Made by a program: the position numbers and the translations under genes. 64,000 bases of DNA from Heyndrickxia vini. Lineage in GTDB: Bacteria > Bacillota > Bacilli > Bacillales > Bacillaceae_C. The DNA is taken from the NCBI RefSeq assembly GCF_016772275.1, contig NZ_CP065425.1, forward strand, positions 796,001 to 860,000. The letters run 5' to 3'. Shown piece after piece: positions 34,952 to 44,028 of this stretch (its first letter is position 1; every line of letters begins with the position of its first letter). The notes beneath the pieces were generated by a model that was not told the origin of the DNA, searched no databases, and saw only the letters and a program-made list of their open reading frames with translations.

Positions 34952-37165
34952 TTGAAGAAAAGGGTTATCGTTACGGGCCTTTGTTTTGCTGCATTATCCA
35001 CGATTACATTAGAAAAAACAGCTCAGGCAGCGGAGTCTCCAAGCCTACCTAATTCACAAAATACGGTTAAATTTGTAAATGTTGATTCAGGATCATCTTT
35101 AATAGTACGTAGCAAACCATCAATGAGCGCCACAGTTCTATCAAAATTGGCCAAAGGAAAAACCGTGACGGTGCTATCTGAATCTAAAGGTTGGTCAAAA
35201 ATTAAAATAAACGGAAAAACAGGGTACGTAAGTAGTAAATATTTGGCGGCGAATACAAAAAAAATAGATTCAGTACAAAAACCACCTGTGAAAAAAGTAA
35301 CTCCAGTGAAAACGATCACAAAGTATGTTGCTGTGGATGCAGGATCATTTTTAAATATGCGGAATAAATCGTCAACAAGTGGTTCAGTTATTGCCAAACT
35401 TGCCAAGGGAACAAAAGTTAGTGTCTTATCAGAATCCAAAGGCTGGTCAAAAATTACCGCCAACGGAAAAACTGGATATGTAAGCAGTGAATTTTTGATA
35501 ATTAAAACGACGAAGCCAAATATTCCAGTAAAGCCTACAACTAAACCTGCCACACCTGTGAAAACTGTCACGAAATATGTAGAAGTTGATGCGGGTACGA
35601 CCGTGAACATGCGAAGTAAAGCTTCTGCAAGTGCATCCATTGTCGCAAAGCTATCGAAAGGTACAAAAGTCGCTGTCTTATCAGAATCTAATGGCTGGTC
35701 GAAAATTACCTCAAATGGAAAAACAGGATTTGTAAGTAGCAAAAATTTAGTAACATCAAAGCCAATTGAAACTGTCCCGAAAACAAAGTATGTCAACATT
35801 GCATCGGTTTCCGGAATAAGCATGTATGTAAGCCCTTCAACAAATTCATCCGTTATTATCAATATCGCAAAAGGGGTCTCAGTACTTGTCTATTCAGAGT
35901 CTAATGGCTGGTCAAAAATTAAAGCATACGGTAAAACAGGCTACGTAAAATCAACTCTATTATCAGAAAAGAAACCAATTCCAGATAATAATCAAGGAAA
36001 TCCAAATGATAATGCAGCCACTGGAACGATAAAATATGTTAATGTGGATTCGGGATCGAACCTAAATATGCGTTCATCCGCTTCTGTAAATGCGACTATT
36101 ATTGCTAAATTAACTAGGGGAACGGCTGTCACATATTTTTCAGAAAGTAATGGTTGGGCAAAAGTTACTGCGAATGGGAAGACTGGTTATGTGAGTGCAC
36201 AATTTTTAACAACAAAATTACAAGATTCAACGAATGATTCGAAAACAACCACCTATACTCAATACAATCTTACTTTAGATGATATGGTCATGATTCAAAT
36301 GGCAGCGAATGCGCAAACAGATAATAAATACCGTACATATATTAGAGAAGATGCATTGAAAATGGATTCTGCTTCTAAACCGACGGTAGGAGTGGTGCAA
36401 GGTAGCGACTGGAACGTAAGAGGCGGAGCTGGGACGAATTTTTGGTCTGTCGGTCAAGTCGCTAAAGGGACAAGTCTTCCCATTATTTCATCTGTTAAAG
36501 GTTCAGACGGTTATACATGGTATGAAGTAAATTATAAAAAGACATGGGTTAATGCCAGCCCGGATGATGTTAAATACTATTTGGATCCAAGTAATTTCGT
36601 TAATGATCCAATTAAATCATTGCAATTTATTAATCTATCAAAATCAACTAATCTTCAAGCGACAGAAGTAAATGATCGAATTCTTTCGGGAAAAGGTATA
36701 TTAAGTGGCAAAGCATATTCTTTTATCACTGCAGGGAACCAATTTGGAATCAATGAAATGTATTTAATCTCTCATGCTTTGTTAGAGACAGGAAATGGAA
36801 GTTCACAGCTAGCTAATGGTGTCCAAGTAAATGGAAAAACCGTCTATAATATGTACGGGATCGGAGCTTATGACACTGATCCGATTATTGGCGGTGCGAA
36901 TTTTGCCTATAATGCAGGCTGGTTTACACCTGAACAAGCGATAATTGGCGGAGCACAGTTTATTGCTAATGGCTATATCAATGCCGGACAGAATACGCTA
37001 TATAAAATGAGATGGAATCCTGCTGGCGCGAACTTAACTGGAAAAGCAACACACCAGTACGCAACTGATATTGGCTGGGCCGAGAAACAAATCGTCCAAA
37101 TACACAATTTATATAGTTTAGTAAGTTCCTATTCTCTCATATTTGAAATTCCTGTCTATAAATAA
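34952..37165 (+). CDS. Secreted SH3b-repeat N-acetylglucosaminidase (GH73-like)
   Basis: 737 residues. A signal peptide (1-26, ending AQAAE) is followed by five similar SH3b repeats (about 40-100, 122-185, 205-268, 277-338, 360-425), each with SESxGWSKI and GKTGYVSS, joined by Pro/Thr/Lys-rich linkers, and a sixth divergent SH3-like unit (about 480-545). The C-terminal 170 residues are a glucosaminidase domain with the glutamate motif SHALLETGNGSSQLA and YNMYGIGAYD. It should bind the wall and cut glycan strands, as LytD/LytG-type autolysins do. The start is TTG 34952 behind GGGGAGAG. The repeats are similar enough at DNA level to recombine. Confidence 0.9.
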   Translation: MKKRVIVTGLCFAALSTITLEKTAQAAESPSLPNSQNTVKFVNVDSGSSLIVRSKPSMSATVLSKLAKGKTVTVLSESKGWSKIKINGKTGYVSSKYLAANTKKIDSVQKPPVKKVTPVKTITKYVAVDAGSFLNMRNKSSTSGSVIAKLAKGTKVSVLSESKGWSKITANGKTGYVSSEFLIIKTTKPNIPVKPTTKPATPVKTVTKYVEVDAGTTVNMRSKASASASIVAKLSKGTKVAVLSESNGWSKITSNGKTGFVSSKNLVTSKPIETVPKTKYVNIASVSGISMYVSPSTNSSVIINIAKGVSVLVYSESNGWSKIKAYGKTGYVKSTLLSEKKPIPDNNQGNPNDNAATGTIKYVNVDSGSNLNMRSSASVNATIIAKLTRGTAVTYFSESNGWAKVTANGKTGYVSAQFLTTKLQDSTNDSKTTTYTQYNLTLDDMVMIQMAANAQTDNKYRTYIREDALKMDSASKPTVGVVQGSDWNVRGGAGTNFWSVGQVAKGTSLPIISSVKGSDGYTWYEVNYKKTWVNASPDDVKYYLDPSNFVNDPIKSLQFINLSKSTNLQATEVNDRILSGKGILSGKAYSFITAGNQFGINEMYLISHALLETGNGSSQLANGVQVNGKTVYNMYGIGAYDTDPIIGGANFAYNAGWFTPEQAIIGGAQFIANGYINAGQNTLYKMRWNPAGANLTGKATHQYATDIGWAEKQIVQIHNLYSLVSSYSLIFEIPVYK

Positions 37166-37370
37166 GGAAGGGCAAGGAGTTAGCTCAACTATCTTTAATA
37201 TATATAATTGGGTCAATTGTCCTAATTGTAGGAAAAAGGTCATATTTGTTTTCCTTTTGTAATGTTGTCATATAATTTAAAAGAAATGTAATCGTTGTGT
37301 TCTGTATATGGATAAATGTATATGTTAGGGTATGTACCATACTGTAAAAAAACATCAGGAGGTAGCACCC

Positions 37371-38039
37371 ATGAAAAACATATTATTGAAATCCATTGTT
37401 GTAGCATGTGTAGCTACAACTGCTTTTATAGGTATACAAAACCGAACTGCCGAGGCGTTTACAGGACATCGAGCAGTAGATTCGGATCGTGCTTGGGATA
37501 CTGAACAACAAAACAAAGAAACTACTTCAAATATAGATCAAGGACAAAAGAACAACCAAACTGAGGTTCAAATAAAAAAAATGGCACAAATACCTGATAA
37601 ATCAAAGGTATTAGCAAAAAAGTCAGTTAAACAATTCATAAAAAAACGTGAAGAAAAAAATGGTGTTTCTATTTCTGCAAATGAGAAAGATTTATTAGCT
37701 CGTCTAGTAGAAGCAGAAGCAAAGGGTGAATCGTATAAAGGAAAAGTAGCAGTTGCCACTGTTGTTTTAAATCGCGTTGATTCGCCAGATTTCCCTAACA
37801 CGATTACAAGTGTTATTAAACAAGTAGTGGGCCATAGTTATGCTTTCTCACCCGTTCAAAATGGAGAAATAAAAAAACCCGCATCATCCGAAACAAAAGA
37901 AGCAGTAAATCAAGCATTAACGAGAAAAAATCGATTACACGGATCAGTCTTTTTCTATAATCCTAAAATTGCCACAGATAAATGGATCCGATCACGTAAA
38001 GTAGTAACTACAATAGGAAATCATGTGTTTTTAAAATAA
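37371..38039 (+). CDS. SleB/CwlJ-like cell wall hydrolase
   Basis: 222 residues: signal peptide (1-29, ending AEA), a lysine-rich linker, and the hydrolase_2 (SleB) catalytic domain (about 100-222) with [18 protein letters not shown] (Glu catalytic), VATVVLNRV and [10 protein letters not shown]. SleB-type enzymes are lytic transglycosylases acting on spore cortex or wall. It lacks the N-terminal peptidoglycan-binding repeat of SleB itself, so it is nearer CwlJ/YkvT size. ATG 37371 follows CAGGAGGT; an in-frame extension to 37332 has no site. A terminator follows. Confidence 0.88.
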   Translation: MKNILLKSIVVACVATTAFIGIQNRTAEAFTGHRAVDSDRAWDTEQQNKETTSNIDQGQKNNQTEVQIKKMAQIPDKSKVLAKKSVKQFIKKREEKNGVSISANEKDLLARLVEAEAKGESYKGKVAVATVVLNRVDSPDFPNTITSVIKQVVGHSYAFSPVQNGEIKKPASSETKEAVNQALTRKNRLHGSVFFYNPKIATDKWIRSRKVVTTIGNHVFLK

Positions 38040-38042
38040 TTT

Positions 38043-38072
38043 GGACGAGGGGGGCTAACTCCTTGTCCTTTT
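38043..38072 (+). terminator. Rho-independent terminator after the SleB-like gene
   Basis: GGACGAGG (38043-38050) pairs with CCTTGTCC (38061-38068), one G-T pair, then TTTT. It overlaps the 3' end of the convergent membrane-protein gene. Confidence 0.7.
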
Positions 38073-38561
38073 ATTATGTGATAAAGGAATACTTGAGGGT
38101 GTAGCAGCACCATCCTTTCCCATATCCATCAATCGCTGAAATCCGTAATTCAAAAAGGAATATGAAAATGCCGTTAGAAAAAGATGAATTGGTTTAAACT
38201 TTTTTAATTTATAAAGACCACATTTGTCAAATAAGCAATTCAGTGGAAATGCTAATGTCATATCCATTAATAAATTAATGAGTGTATATAACCAAAACTT
38301 CCTGTAGGTTAAATGAAAAATCCATATATTTCCTACGAAAAAAGGACCAAAAATAAATGTTAGCGCATTATTTGCAGATGCTTTTGCTCCACCTTTCACC
38401 TTCCACCACTTTCGGGAAGTTCCCAAAAGATTTTCTACTAAAAGAATACATGCCGAAAAAAACGTGACAGGCAGAAATTTAATAAAAGATTTTTTCGGTA
38501 GAAAGATTGCCGAAATCCAAGAAGCGGCAACAAGACTTATGCGAATGATTGATACAAGCAT
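38055..38561 (-). CDS. Membrane protein of unknown function
   Basis: 168 residues with four or five membrane helices (about 1-20, 27-45, 70-105, 112-128). It has a basic segment SRKWWKVKGG after the second helix. I do not recognise the family. Three starts are possible; ATG 38561 is chosen because GGAG lies 8 bases ahead, while GTG 38570 and ATG 38567 are too close to it. It is convergent with the SleB-like gene and shares its terminator region. Confidence 0.65.
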   Translation of the reverse strand: MLVSIIRISLVAASWISAIFLPKKSFIKFLPVTFFSACILLVENLLGTSRKWWKVKGGAKASANNALTFIFGPFFVGNIWIFHLTYRKFWLYTLINLLMDMTLAFPLNCLFDKCGLYKLKKFKPIHLFLTAFSYSFLNYGFQRLMDMGKDGAATPSSIPLSHNKRTRS

Positions 38562-38715
38562 ATTCATCACTCCGTTAGTTTTTTTTAGTATGGATAAAAC
38601 GGTAATCGTTTATTCATATTGAAACATAGTGTTTCCACATTCAAAAAAGTGCCTTGAGCATATCATTGGATAAATGTAGAAGTTAAACAGGGGAAAATAT
38701 TGCAGAAAAAAATTC

Positions 38716-38740
38716 GTTTTAAATGTAAAGGAGTGGGAAA
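38716..38740 (+). promoter_or_regulatory. SigB-type promoter before the stress SDR
   Basis: GTTTTA (38716-38721), 13 bases, GGGAAA (38735-38740) fits the general-stress sigma-B consensus GTTTAA-N12-15-GGGWAW. It lies 35 bases before the start codon. Confidence 0.6.
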
Positions 38741-38774
38741 AGGATATTTATCACAGTAATAAAGGAGAGATAAC

Positions 38775-39653
38775 ATGCAAAACAATAATCGTTCTCGTTC
38801 AAATAAGCAGGAGCCACAACAAAATTATCTCGAACCTGATATTCAATCCGAAATGAGCCCACATCCAAAAATAGATAATAATAATGATAAGGGAAGTGGA
38901 AAATTAAAAGGAAAAGTTGCCATAATAACTGGTGGTGATAGTGGAATCGGCCAAGCTGTTGCTTTAGCGTTTGCAAAGGAGGGGGCTGATGTGGCGATTG
39001 TCTATTATGAGGCGCATAGTGATGCAGAAAAAACAAAACAACTTGTGGAAGAACAAGGTCAAAAATGTATCGCGATGGCAGGTGACGTTGGTGACGACCG
39101 GTTTTGTACGGAGGTCGTAGATCAAACCATTGAACAATTGGGTCGTCTAGACATCCTTGTAAACAATGCAGGAGAACAGCATGTTTGCGAGCGAATCGAA
39201 GATATAACAAATGAGCAGCTTGAACGAACTTTCAGAACGAATATTTTCTCTATGTTTTATTTAACAAAAGCCGCTATGAAACACTTAGGAGAAGGTAGTT
39301 CAATTATTAATACAACCTCAATTACTGCTTATAAGGGAAACCCGCTATTGCTCGATTATTCATCAACCAAAGGTGCAATCGTTTCATTCACTCGTTCATT
39401 ATCCCAAAATCAAGAGATTGTAGACAAAGGAATTCGTGTCAATGGTGTTGCTCCGGGACCGATTTGGACACCTTTAATACCTGCAACTTTCCCAGAAGAC
39501 AAATTGGAAAATTGGGGTAAAGGAAATCCAATGAAACGTCCGGGTCAGCCGAAGGAGTTGGCACCATCCTATGTATTTCTTGCTTCCGAAGATGCATCCT
39601 ATATTTCAGGACAAGTGATTCATGTTAACGGCGGACAAGTGGTCAATGGTTAA
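38775..39653 (+). CDS. Stress-type SDR oxidoreductase (YhxC/YdaD-like)
   Basis: 292 residues. A polar N-terminal tail of about 45 residues (MQNNNRSRSNKQEPQQNY) precedes a classic SDR domain with GGDSGIGQAVA, NNAGEQ, catalytic Ser in TTSITAYKG and YSSTKGA. The tail plus this core is the plan of the Bacillus general-stress SDRs such as YdaD and YhxC, whose substrates are unknown. ATG 38775 follows AAAGGAGAG. The SigB-type promoter ahead and the RsbKMY module downstream support stress control. Confidence 0.9.
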   Translation: MQNNNRSRSNKQEPQQNYLEPDIQSEMSPHPKIDNNNDKGSGKLKGKVAIITGGDSGIGQAVALAFAKEGADVAIVYYEAHSDAEKTKQLVEEQGQKCIAMAGDVGDDRFCTEVVDQTIEQLGRLDILVNNAGEQHVCERIEDITNEQLERTFRTNIFSMFYLTKAAMKHLGEGSSIINTTSITAYKGNPLLLDYSSTKGAIVSFTRSLSQNQEIVDKGIRVNGVAPGPIWTPLIPATFPEDKLENWGKGNPMKRPGQPKELAPSYVFLASEDASYISGQVIHVNGGQVVNG

Positions 39654-39767
39654 TCTAAGTAAGGAGCTTCGAAATACTAAGTGACAGCCATTATATTTTT
39701 GTATATAGGTTGTTTCTATGTTATTTGAAAATTGGAATACTATTCACCCAAAACTACTTTATCCTTA

Positions 39768-39806
39768 AATTATGGGAGAATTTAGCACTGTTATTCTCCC
39801 ATAATT
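39768..39806. repeat. Single copy of the GGGAGA hairpin element
   Basis: AATTATGGGAGAA (39768-39780) and TTCTCCCATAATT (39794-39806) are a perfect 13-base inverted repeat with a 13-base loop. It matches the unit of the array at 8918-9165. It lies 115 bases after the SDR stop and may end its transcript. The rest of 39654-39974 shows no gene. Confidence 0.7.
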
Positions 39807-39974
39807 AATCATTAAATAATATATGGAGCATAGAGTACACTTAATCATCCAAAATCAATGGAATGGCCAAAAGTGGGGGATAAAAAACCACAAAAACGTA
39901 TTAATCATCGTATTTTTCCACGAAATTGAAAGGAGCAGCCACTTTAAATGAGTGAACTGCTCCCTTAAAAATAT

Positions 39975-40151
39975 TTACTTAGAAAAAGTATCCTTTATTT
40001 TCCCAACCTTTTCTTGTACTTTCCCTTTTCCTTTGTCGAATTCTCCTTGCGCTACTTTTCCGTCATCACTTGTCACTTTCCCCCAGGCTTTTTCAATTTC
40101 TCCTTTAGCCTGATTTAGTTTCCCTTTTACTTGATCGTCTTTTCCACTCAT
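39975..40151 (-). CDS. CsbD family stress protein
   Basis: A 58-residue, lysine-rich protein that starts MSGKDDQVKGKLNQAKGEI and continues with WGKVTSDDGKVAQGE, the CsbD signature, ending KIKDTFSK. CsbD in B. subtilis is a SigB-dependent general-stress protein of unknown activity. The ATG (complement of 40149-40151) follows GGAG. A near-perfect SigB promoter lies 40 bases upstream. It diverges from rsbK, so stress-sensing and stress-response genes share this intergenic region. Confidence 0.9.
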   Translation of the reverse strand: MSGKDDQVKGKLNQAKGEIEKAWGKVTSDDGKVAQGEFDKGKGKVQEKVGKIKDTFSK

Positions 40152-40192
40152 ATGAACAACTCCTATTTTTTATTTAATTGATTAATGTTTTA

Positions 40193-40217
40193 TTACCCGA
40201 TGAATAAATGTTTAAAC
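40193..40217 (-). promoter_or_regulatory. SigB promoter for the CsbD gene
   Basis: On the minus strand: GTTTAA (complement of 40212-40217), 13 bases, GGGTAA (complement of 40193-40198). This matches the SigB consensus at all -35 positions and five of six -10 positions. Confidence 0.75.
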
Positions 40218-40298
40218 AACATATTTAACTATCCGAACGAATGCAAAAGGATTATAATTAGAATAAAAGTTTATTAGAGAAAGCAGGGTAATTACTAA

Positions 40299-43046
40299 AT
40301 GGGGAAGAAGAGAAGATTCGGAATTCGTGCGAAAATCGTAACTGGTAATCTCATCGTTGTTCTGTGTCTAATTGCTTCAATTATTTTGGTGAACAATCAT
40401 GTTTCATCCCTCCAGAAAGAAAGAAATTATATTATCAATCACGATATTACTGTACATGATTTTACCAATCGAATTGAAAAGCGGTTATTAGATATGGAAA
40501 CAAGCCAGCGTGGTTATATTATTTCGGGTAATGAAGATTATCTTAAACCATATCAAGAGGCTGAATCCAAATGGGAAGACGAATATAGCCAATTATATGC
40601 GCTGTTGTCTGATAATCCAAAACAACAAACAAAGTTGAAAACTATTAAAACGAAAATTAATCATTGGATTCGTACGGCAGGGGATCCGACGATAAAGTTA
40701 AAAAAAGAAAACAAGACGAAAGAACTTAATCAATTTTTTTCATCCGGGAATGGACATAAAGATATGGATGAAATCCGAACACAATTTGATACATTTCGTA
40801 ATACAGAAAAAAGTTTAACGAATAATCGAGCAGAGAAACTAGACAAACAAAATGCAATATTATCGCTTGGTTTATTCGGCCTAATCATTCTGCTTACAGT
40901 TATCGCTCTTGGAGCAGCAATTATGGTTTCTAAATCTATTATTAACACTGTTAATGAAGTAGTCCATACAATTAAACAGATGGCAACGACAAAAGGAAAT
41001 ATTGAAAAGCGGATAAATGTGAAAACAAATGATGAAATTAAAGATCTAAGTGACGCAACGAATTCTTTAGTGGATGTGCTGAGCCAACGGAATTGGCTGC
41101 AAAGGAAAATTGCTGATATTGTGAAAATGTATCAAGGTGTTTCCTCTTTAAATGTCCTTAACGAGAAATTTGTTGCCGGAATGACGAAGGTTACTGATGC
41201 TTCATTCGGTGCACTTTATCTCCGTGAAGAAAAAGGAGAAGATGTTCGTTTTATAAAAAAAGCGGTTTACGCAGACCCACATGAGGAAATAGGAAGAGAA
41301 AGCTTTGCTTTAGGGCAAGGTATTATTGGTCAATGTGCTGCAGAAAAAGAAGTGAAGGTGATCAATCAGATACCTGGAAACTATCGATTCATTACTTCTG
41401 CATTAGGTGACATTGAACCACGAAGTATTTTAATTGCGCCGATTACGTTCGAAGGGAAAACAATAGCTGTATTAGAGTTAGCTAGCCTTCATGAATTTAC
41501 GTCTATCCAGCAAAATCTTGTTGACGAAGTATTAAGTACATTTGGTCTAACCATGCATAGTGTGATGGGCAGAATGGAAATTGAAAGATTGCTAAAAGAA
41601 TCGCAGGCAATGACAGAAGAGCTTCAGGCCCAATCAGAAGAGCTGCAAACGCAGTCGGAAGAACTCAATATGCAGTCTGAAGAACTGCGGATGATCAATG
41701 AACAATTAGAAGAACGAACAGAAGAGGCGGAAGAAAGAACAAGAGAATTAGAAGTAGCGAAAGAAGAATTAGAGGCAAAAGCTAGACAGCTTACGCTTAG
41801 CTCGAAATATAAATCTGAATTCATGGCTAACATGTCTCATGAATTGCGCACGCCATTAAATAGTATTTTGATCCTCTCAGAAATGCTTGCTGAAAACAGT
41901 GATAATAATCTTTCAGAAGAGAATGCTGAATTTGCTCGAGTGATTCATACATCAGGAAAAGATTTACTTGCCTTAATTAATGATGTTCTTGATTTATCAA
42001 AGGTAGAAGCCGGGAAGCTTGATATGGTGTTTGCTGAAATGAATATGAGTGAACTGCCATCCCATCTTGAACGAAACTTTTCACATATTGCCAAACAAAA
42101 AGAACTTGATTTTCACATCTTAATCGATGAAAACGTGCCAAATATTTTTTATACAGACGAAAAACGGTTTCAACAAATCATTAAAAATCTGTTATCGAAT
42201 GCATTTAAATTTACGACAACCGGATCAATATCCGTCGCCATTCGACCTGTAGAAGAAGCTGTTGTTTCTAGGTGGCTAAGGATCGAAGGGGCCGAATATT
42301 GGGTAGAAATTACGGTTAAAGACACAGGCATTGGTATTCCAAAAGATAAACAAGCCCTTGTGTTTGAAGCGTTTCAACAAGCAGATGGCGCAACTGTCAG
42401 AAAATATGGTGGAACAGGTCTTGGGTTATCGATTTCCCGTGAATTTGCACAATTGCTTGGAGGGAAAATTTCGCTACAAAGTGAAGAAGGTGTAGGAAGT
42501 GTATTTAAACTATATCTTCCAAGCCTGCCGAATGGATTACAAATGATAGATACTATTGAAGAATCAGCGGAAATTGCCGCAACTAGTCTTCAAGAAAGTG
42601 TGATGATTCTTGAAGAAGAAGAGACATTTATGTTAGAAAATGAATTACCTTCAAGAGATCAAAAGAGTGTGTTTAGCGGGAAGAATGTGTTAATTGTTGA
42701 TGATGATAATCGGAATATCTTTGCATTAAAAACGGCACTGAAAAAAGAAGGAATGAACATCATCACAGCAAATGATGGGGTAGAATGTCTCGAGATTATG
42801 AAAGAAAAAAGTGACTTTGATATTATTCTGATGGATATTATGATGCCGGGCATGGATGGGTACGATACGATGCGGCGTATCCGTGAGGACGAAGCATATG
42901 AATCATTACCAATTATCGCTTTAACGGCGAAAGCAATGAGAGATGACCGTGAAAAATGCTTAGAAGCCGGGGCTTCAGATTACATTAGTAAGCCACTGGA
43001 ACTTGAGCAACTTTTCTCAGTGATGAGGGTCTGGCTAACAAGATAG
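40299..43046 (+). CDS. rsbK: Hybrid sensor histidine kinase, RsbK-like
   Basis: 915 residues. Order: membrane helix (13-35), CHASE3 extracellular sensor (about 40-180, RLLDMETSQRGYIISGNEDYL), second helix (187-212), HAMP (about 212-265), GAF (about 275-425), a Gln/Glu heptad coil (about 430-505, repeating SEELQ), HisKA with the phospho-accepting His in ANMSHELRTPL, HATPase (GGTGLGLSI), and a C-terminal receiver with Asp846 in LMDIMMPG. This is the plan of Bacillus cereus RsbK, which activates SigB by phosphorylating RsbY. The CheR-type rsbM gene follows directly and rsbY lies convergent, which supports the assignment. The stress signal is unknown. Confidence 0.85.
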   Translation: MGKKRRFGIRAKIVTGNLIVVLCLIASIILVNNHVSSLQKERNYIINHDITVHDFTNRIEKRLLDMETSQRGYIISGNEDYLKPYQEAESKWEDEYSQLYALLSDNPKQQTKLKTIKTKINHWIRTAGDPTIKLKKENKTKELNQFFSSGNGHKDMDEIRTQFDTFRNTEKSLTNNRAEKLDKQNAILSLGLFGLIILLTVIALGAAIMVSKSIINTVNEVVHTIKQMATTKGNIEKRINVKTNDEIKDLSDATNSLVDVLSQRNWLQRKIADIVKMYQGVSSLNVLNEKFVAGMTKVTDASFGALYLREEKGEDVRFIKKAVYADPHEEIGRESFALGQGIIGQCAAEKEVKVINQIPGNYRFITSALGDIEPRSILIAPITFEGKTIAVLELASLHEFTSIQQNLVDEVLSTFGLTMHSVMGRMEIERLLKESQAMTEELQAQSEELQTQSEELNMQSEELRMINEQLEERTEEAEERTRELEVAKEELEAKARQLTLSSKYKSEFMANMSHELRTPLNSILILSEMLAENSDNNLSEENAEFARVIHTSGKDLLALINDVLDLSKVEAGKLDMVFAEMNMSELPSHLERNFSHIAKQKELDFHILIDENVPNIFYTDEKRFQQIIKNLLSNAFKFTTTGSISVAIRPVEEAVVSRWLRIEGAEYWVEITVKDTGIGIPKDKQALVFEAFQQADGATVRKYGGTGLGLSISREFAQLLGGKISLQSEEGVGSVFKLYLPSLPNGLQMIDTIEESAEIAATSLQESVMILEEEETFMLENELPSRDQKSVFSGKNVLIVDDDNRNIFALKTALKKEGMNIITANDGVECLEIMKEKSDFDIILMDIMMPGMDGYDTMRRIREDEAYESLPIIALTAKAMRDDREKCLEAGASDYISKPLELEQLFSVMRVWLTR

Positions 43047-43898
43047 GTGGATTGGACAAAAATGTTTATAGATGAAAATGAGATTGATCATACAACAAAT
43101 ATGGAGATAGAGTTGCTATTAGAAGGAATGTACCGGTTGTCGGGATATGATTTTCGCAACTATATGAGGTCATCCATTTGGCGTCGCATTCAAAATAGAA
43201 TGAGGATTGAAAGGGTTGCGACAATCACCGGTTTACTTGATAAAGCAATACATGAACCGGGGTTTATTGATATATTGTTAAATGATTTTTCGATTAATGT
43301 AACAGAGATGTTTCGTGATCCACATTTTTTCTATTCATTTCGAAAAAAAGTTGTACCGTTATTAAGAGACCTTCCTGAAATTAGAATATGGCATGCGGGG
43401 TGTGCAACTGGGGAAGAAGTATTTTCCATGGCCATTCTAATGGATGAGGAAGGACTCGGAGAAAAGACAAAAATTTATGCGACGGATATGAATGAACAGG
43501 TTTTGGAGAAAGCAAAATGCGGAATTTTTCCTTTGAGCAAGATGCAAGTGTACACGAAGAATTATATGCAGGCTGGCGGTACACATGCATTTTCGGAATA
43601 TTATACAGCGGATTTTAAGCAAGCTAATTTCAATGCGTCATTAAAGAAAAATATTATCTTTTTTCAGCATAATCTTGTGACTGACCAATCATTTAATGAA
43701 TTTCATGTAATAATTTGCCGAAATGTACTCATTTACTTTAATGCTGAACTTCAAAATCAAGTTCATGAATTATTTTATGAAAGCTTATGTCCAAACGGAT
43801 TTCTAGGACTCGGTGATAATGAATCACTACGTTTTGCTACTCGAACATCTTCCTATGGAGAGTTTGATAATGCTGAACGAATCTATCGGAAACTATAA
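43047..43898 (+). CDS. rsbM: CheR-type methyltransferase, RsbM-like
   Basis: 283 residues: an N-terminal helical CheR_N domain (about 18-75) and a SAM-binding CheR domain (about 95-283) with WHAGCATGEEVFSMAI (SAM loop), YATDMNEQVLEKA and ICRNVLIYF. In B. cereus RsbM methylates RsbK and holds the SigB pathway down. The gene begins at GTG 43047 right after the rsbK stop; an in-frame ATG at 43062 with AGGTGG ahead is an alternative. No CheB, chemoreceptor or other chemotaxis gene is near, so a chemotaxis role is unlikely. Confidence 0.85.
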   Translation: MDWTKMFIDENEIDHTTNMEIELLLEGMYRLSGYDFRNYMRSSIWRRIQNRMRIERVATITGLLDKAIHEPGFIDILLNDFSINVTEMFRDPHFFYSFRKKVVPLLRDLPEIRIWHAGCATGEEVFSMAILMDEEGLGEKTKIYATDMNEQVLEKAKCGIFPLSKMQVYTKNYMQAGGTHAFSEYYTADFKQANFNASLKKNIIFFQHNLVTDQSFNEFHVIICRNVLIYFNAELQNQVHELFYESLCPNGFLGLGDNESLRFATRTSSYGEFDNAERIYRKL

Positions 43899-43921
43899 CT
43901 TTGAGAAGTAATATTCATAGG

Positions 43922-43957
43922 AAAAGGCTAGGGATTTCATTTTCCCTAGCCTTTTTT
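43922..43957. terminator. Bidirectional terminator between rsbM and rsbY
   Basis: AAAAGGCTAGGG (43922-43933) pairs with CCCTAGCCTTTT (43944-43955), followed by more T. A-runs on the left arm make it work in both directions. Confidence 0.9.
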
Positions 43958-44028
43958 CGCGTTTGTCAGAAAAATAATGACTGACGACTTAACGTATAAT
44001 TTTTATAAAAGATCCATTTTATCTTTGT

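Noticed and set aside
35023-35862. 279-codon minus-strand open frame
   Set aside because: It is a shadow of the SH3b repeats in the glucosaminidase gene; it lacks a ribosome site and its own repeats mirror the sense-strand ones.
38719-39210. 163-codon minus-strand open frame
   Set aside because: It is antisense to the SDR gene, rich in His, Leu and Tyr, with no ribosome site.
40273-40295. SigB promoter for rsbK (GTTTAT...GGGTAA)
   Set aside because: The spacer is only 11 bases and GGGTAA overlaps the ribosome site, leaving no room for a transcribed leader.
43047-43898. Chemotaxis role for the CheR-type gene
   Set aside because: No CheB, CheA or receptor is nearby, while the gene directly follows an RsbK-type kinase and faces an RsbY-type phosphatase.
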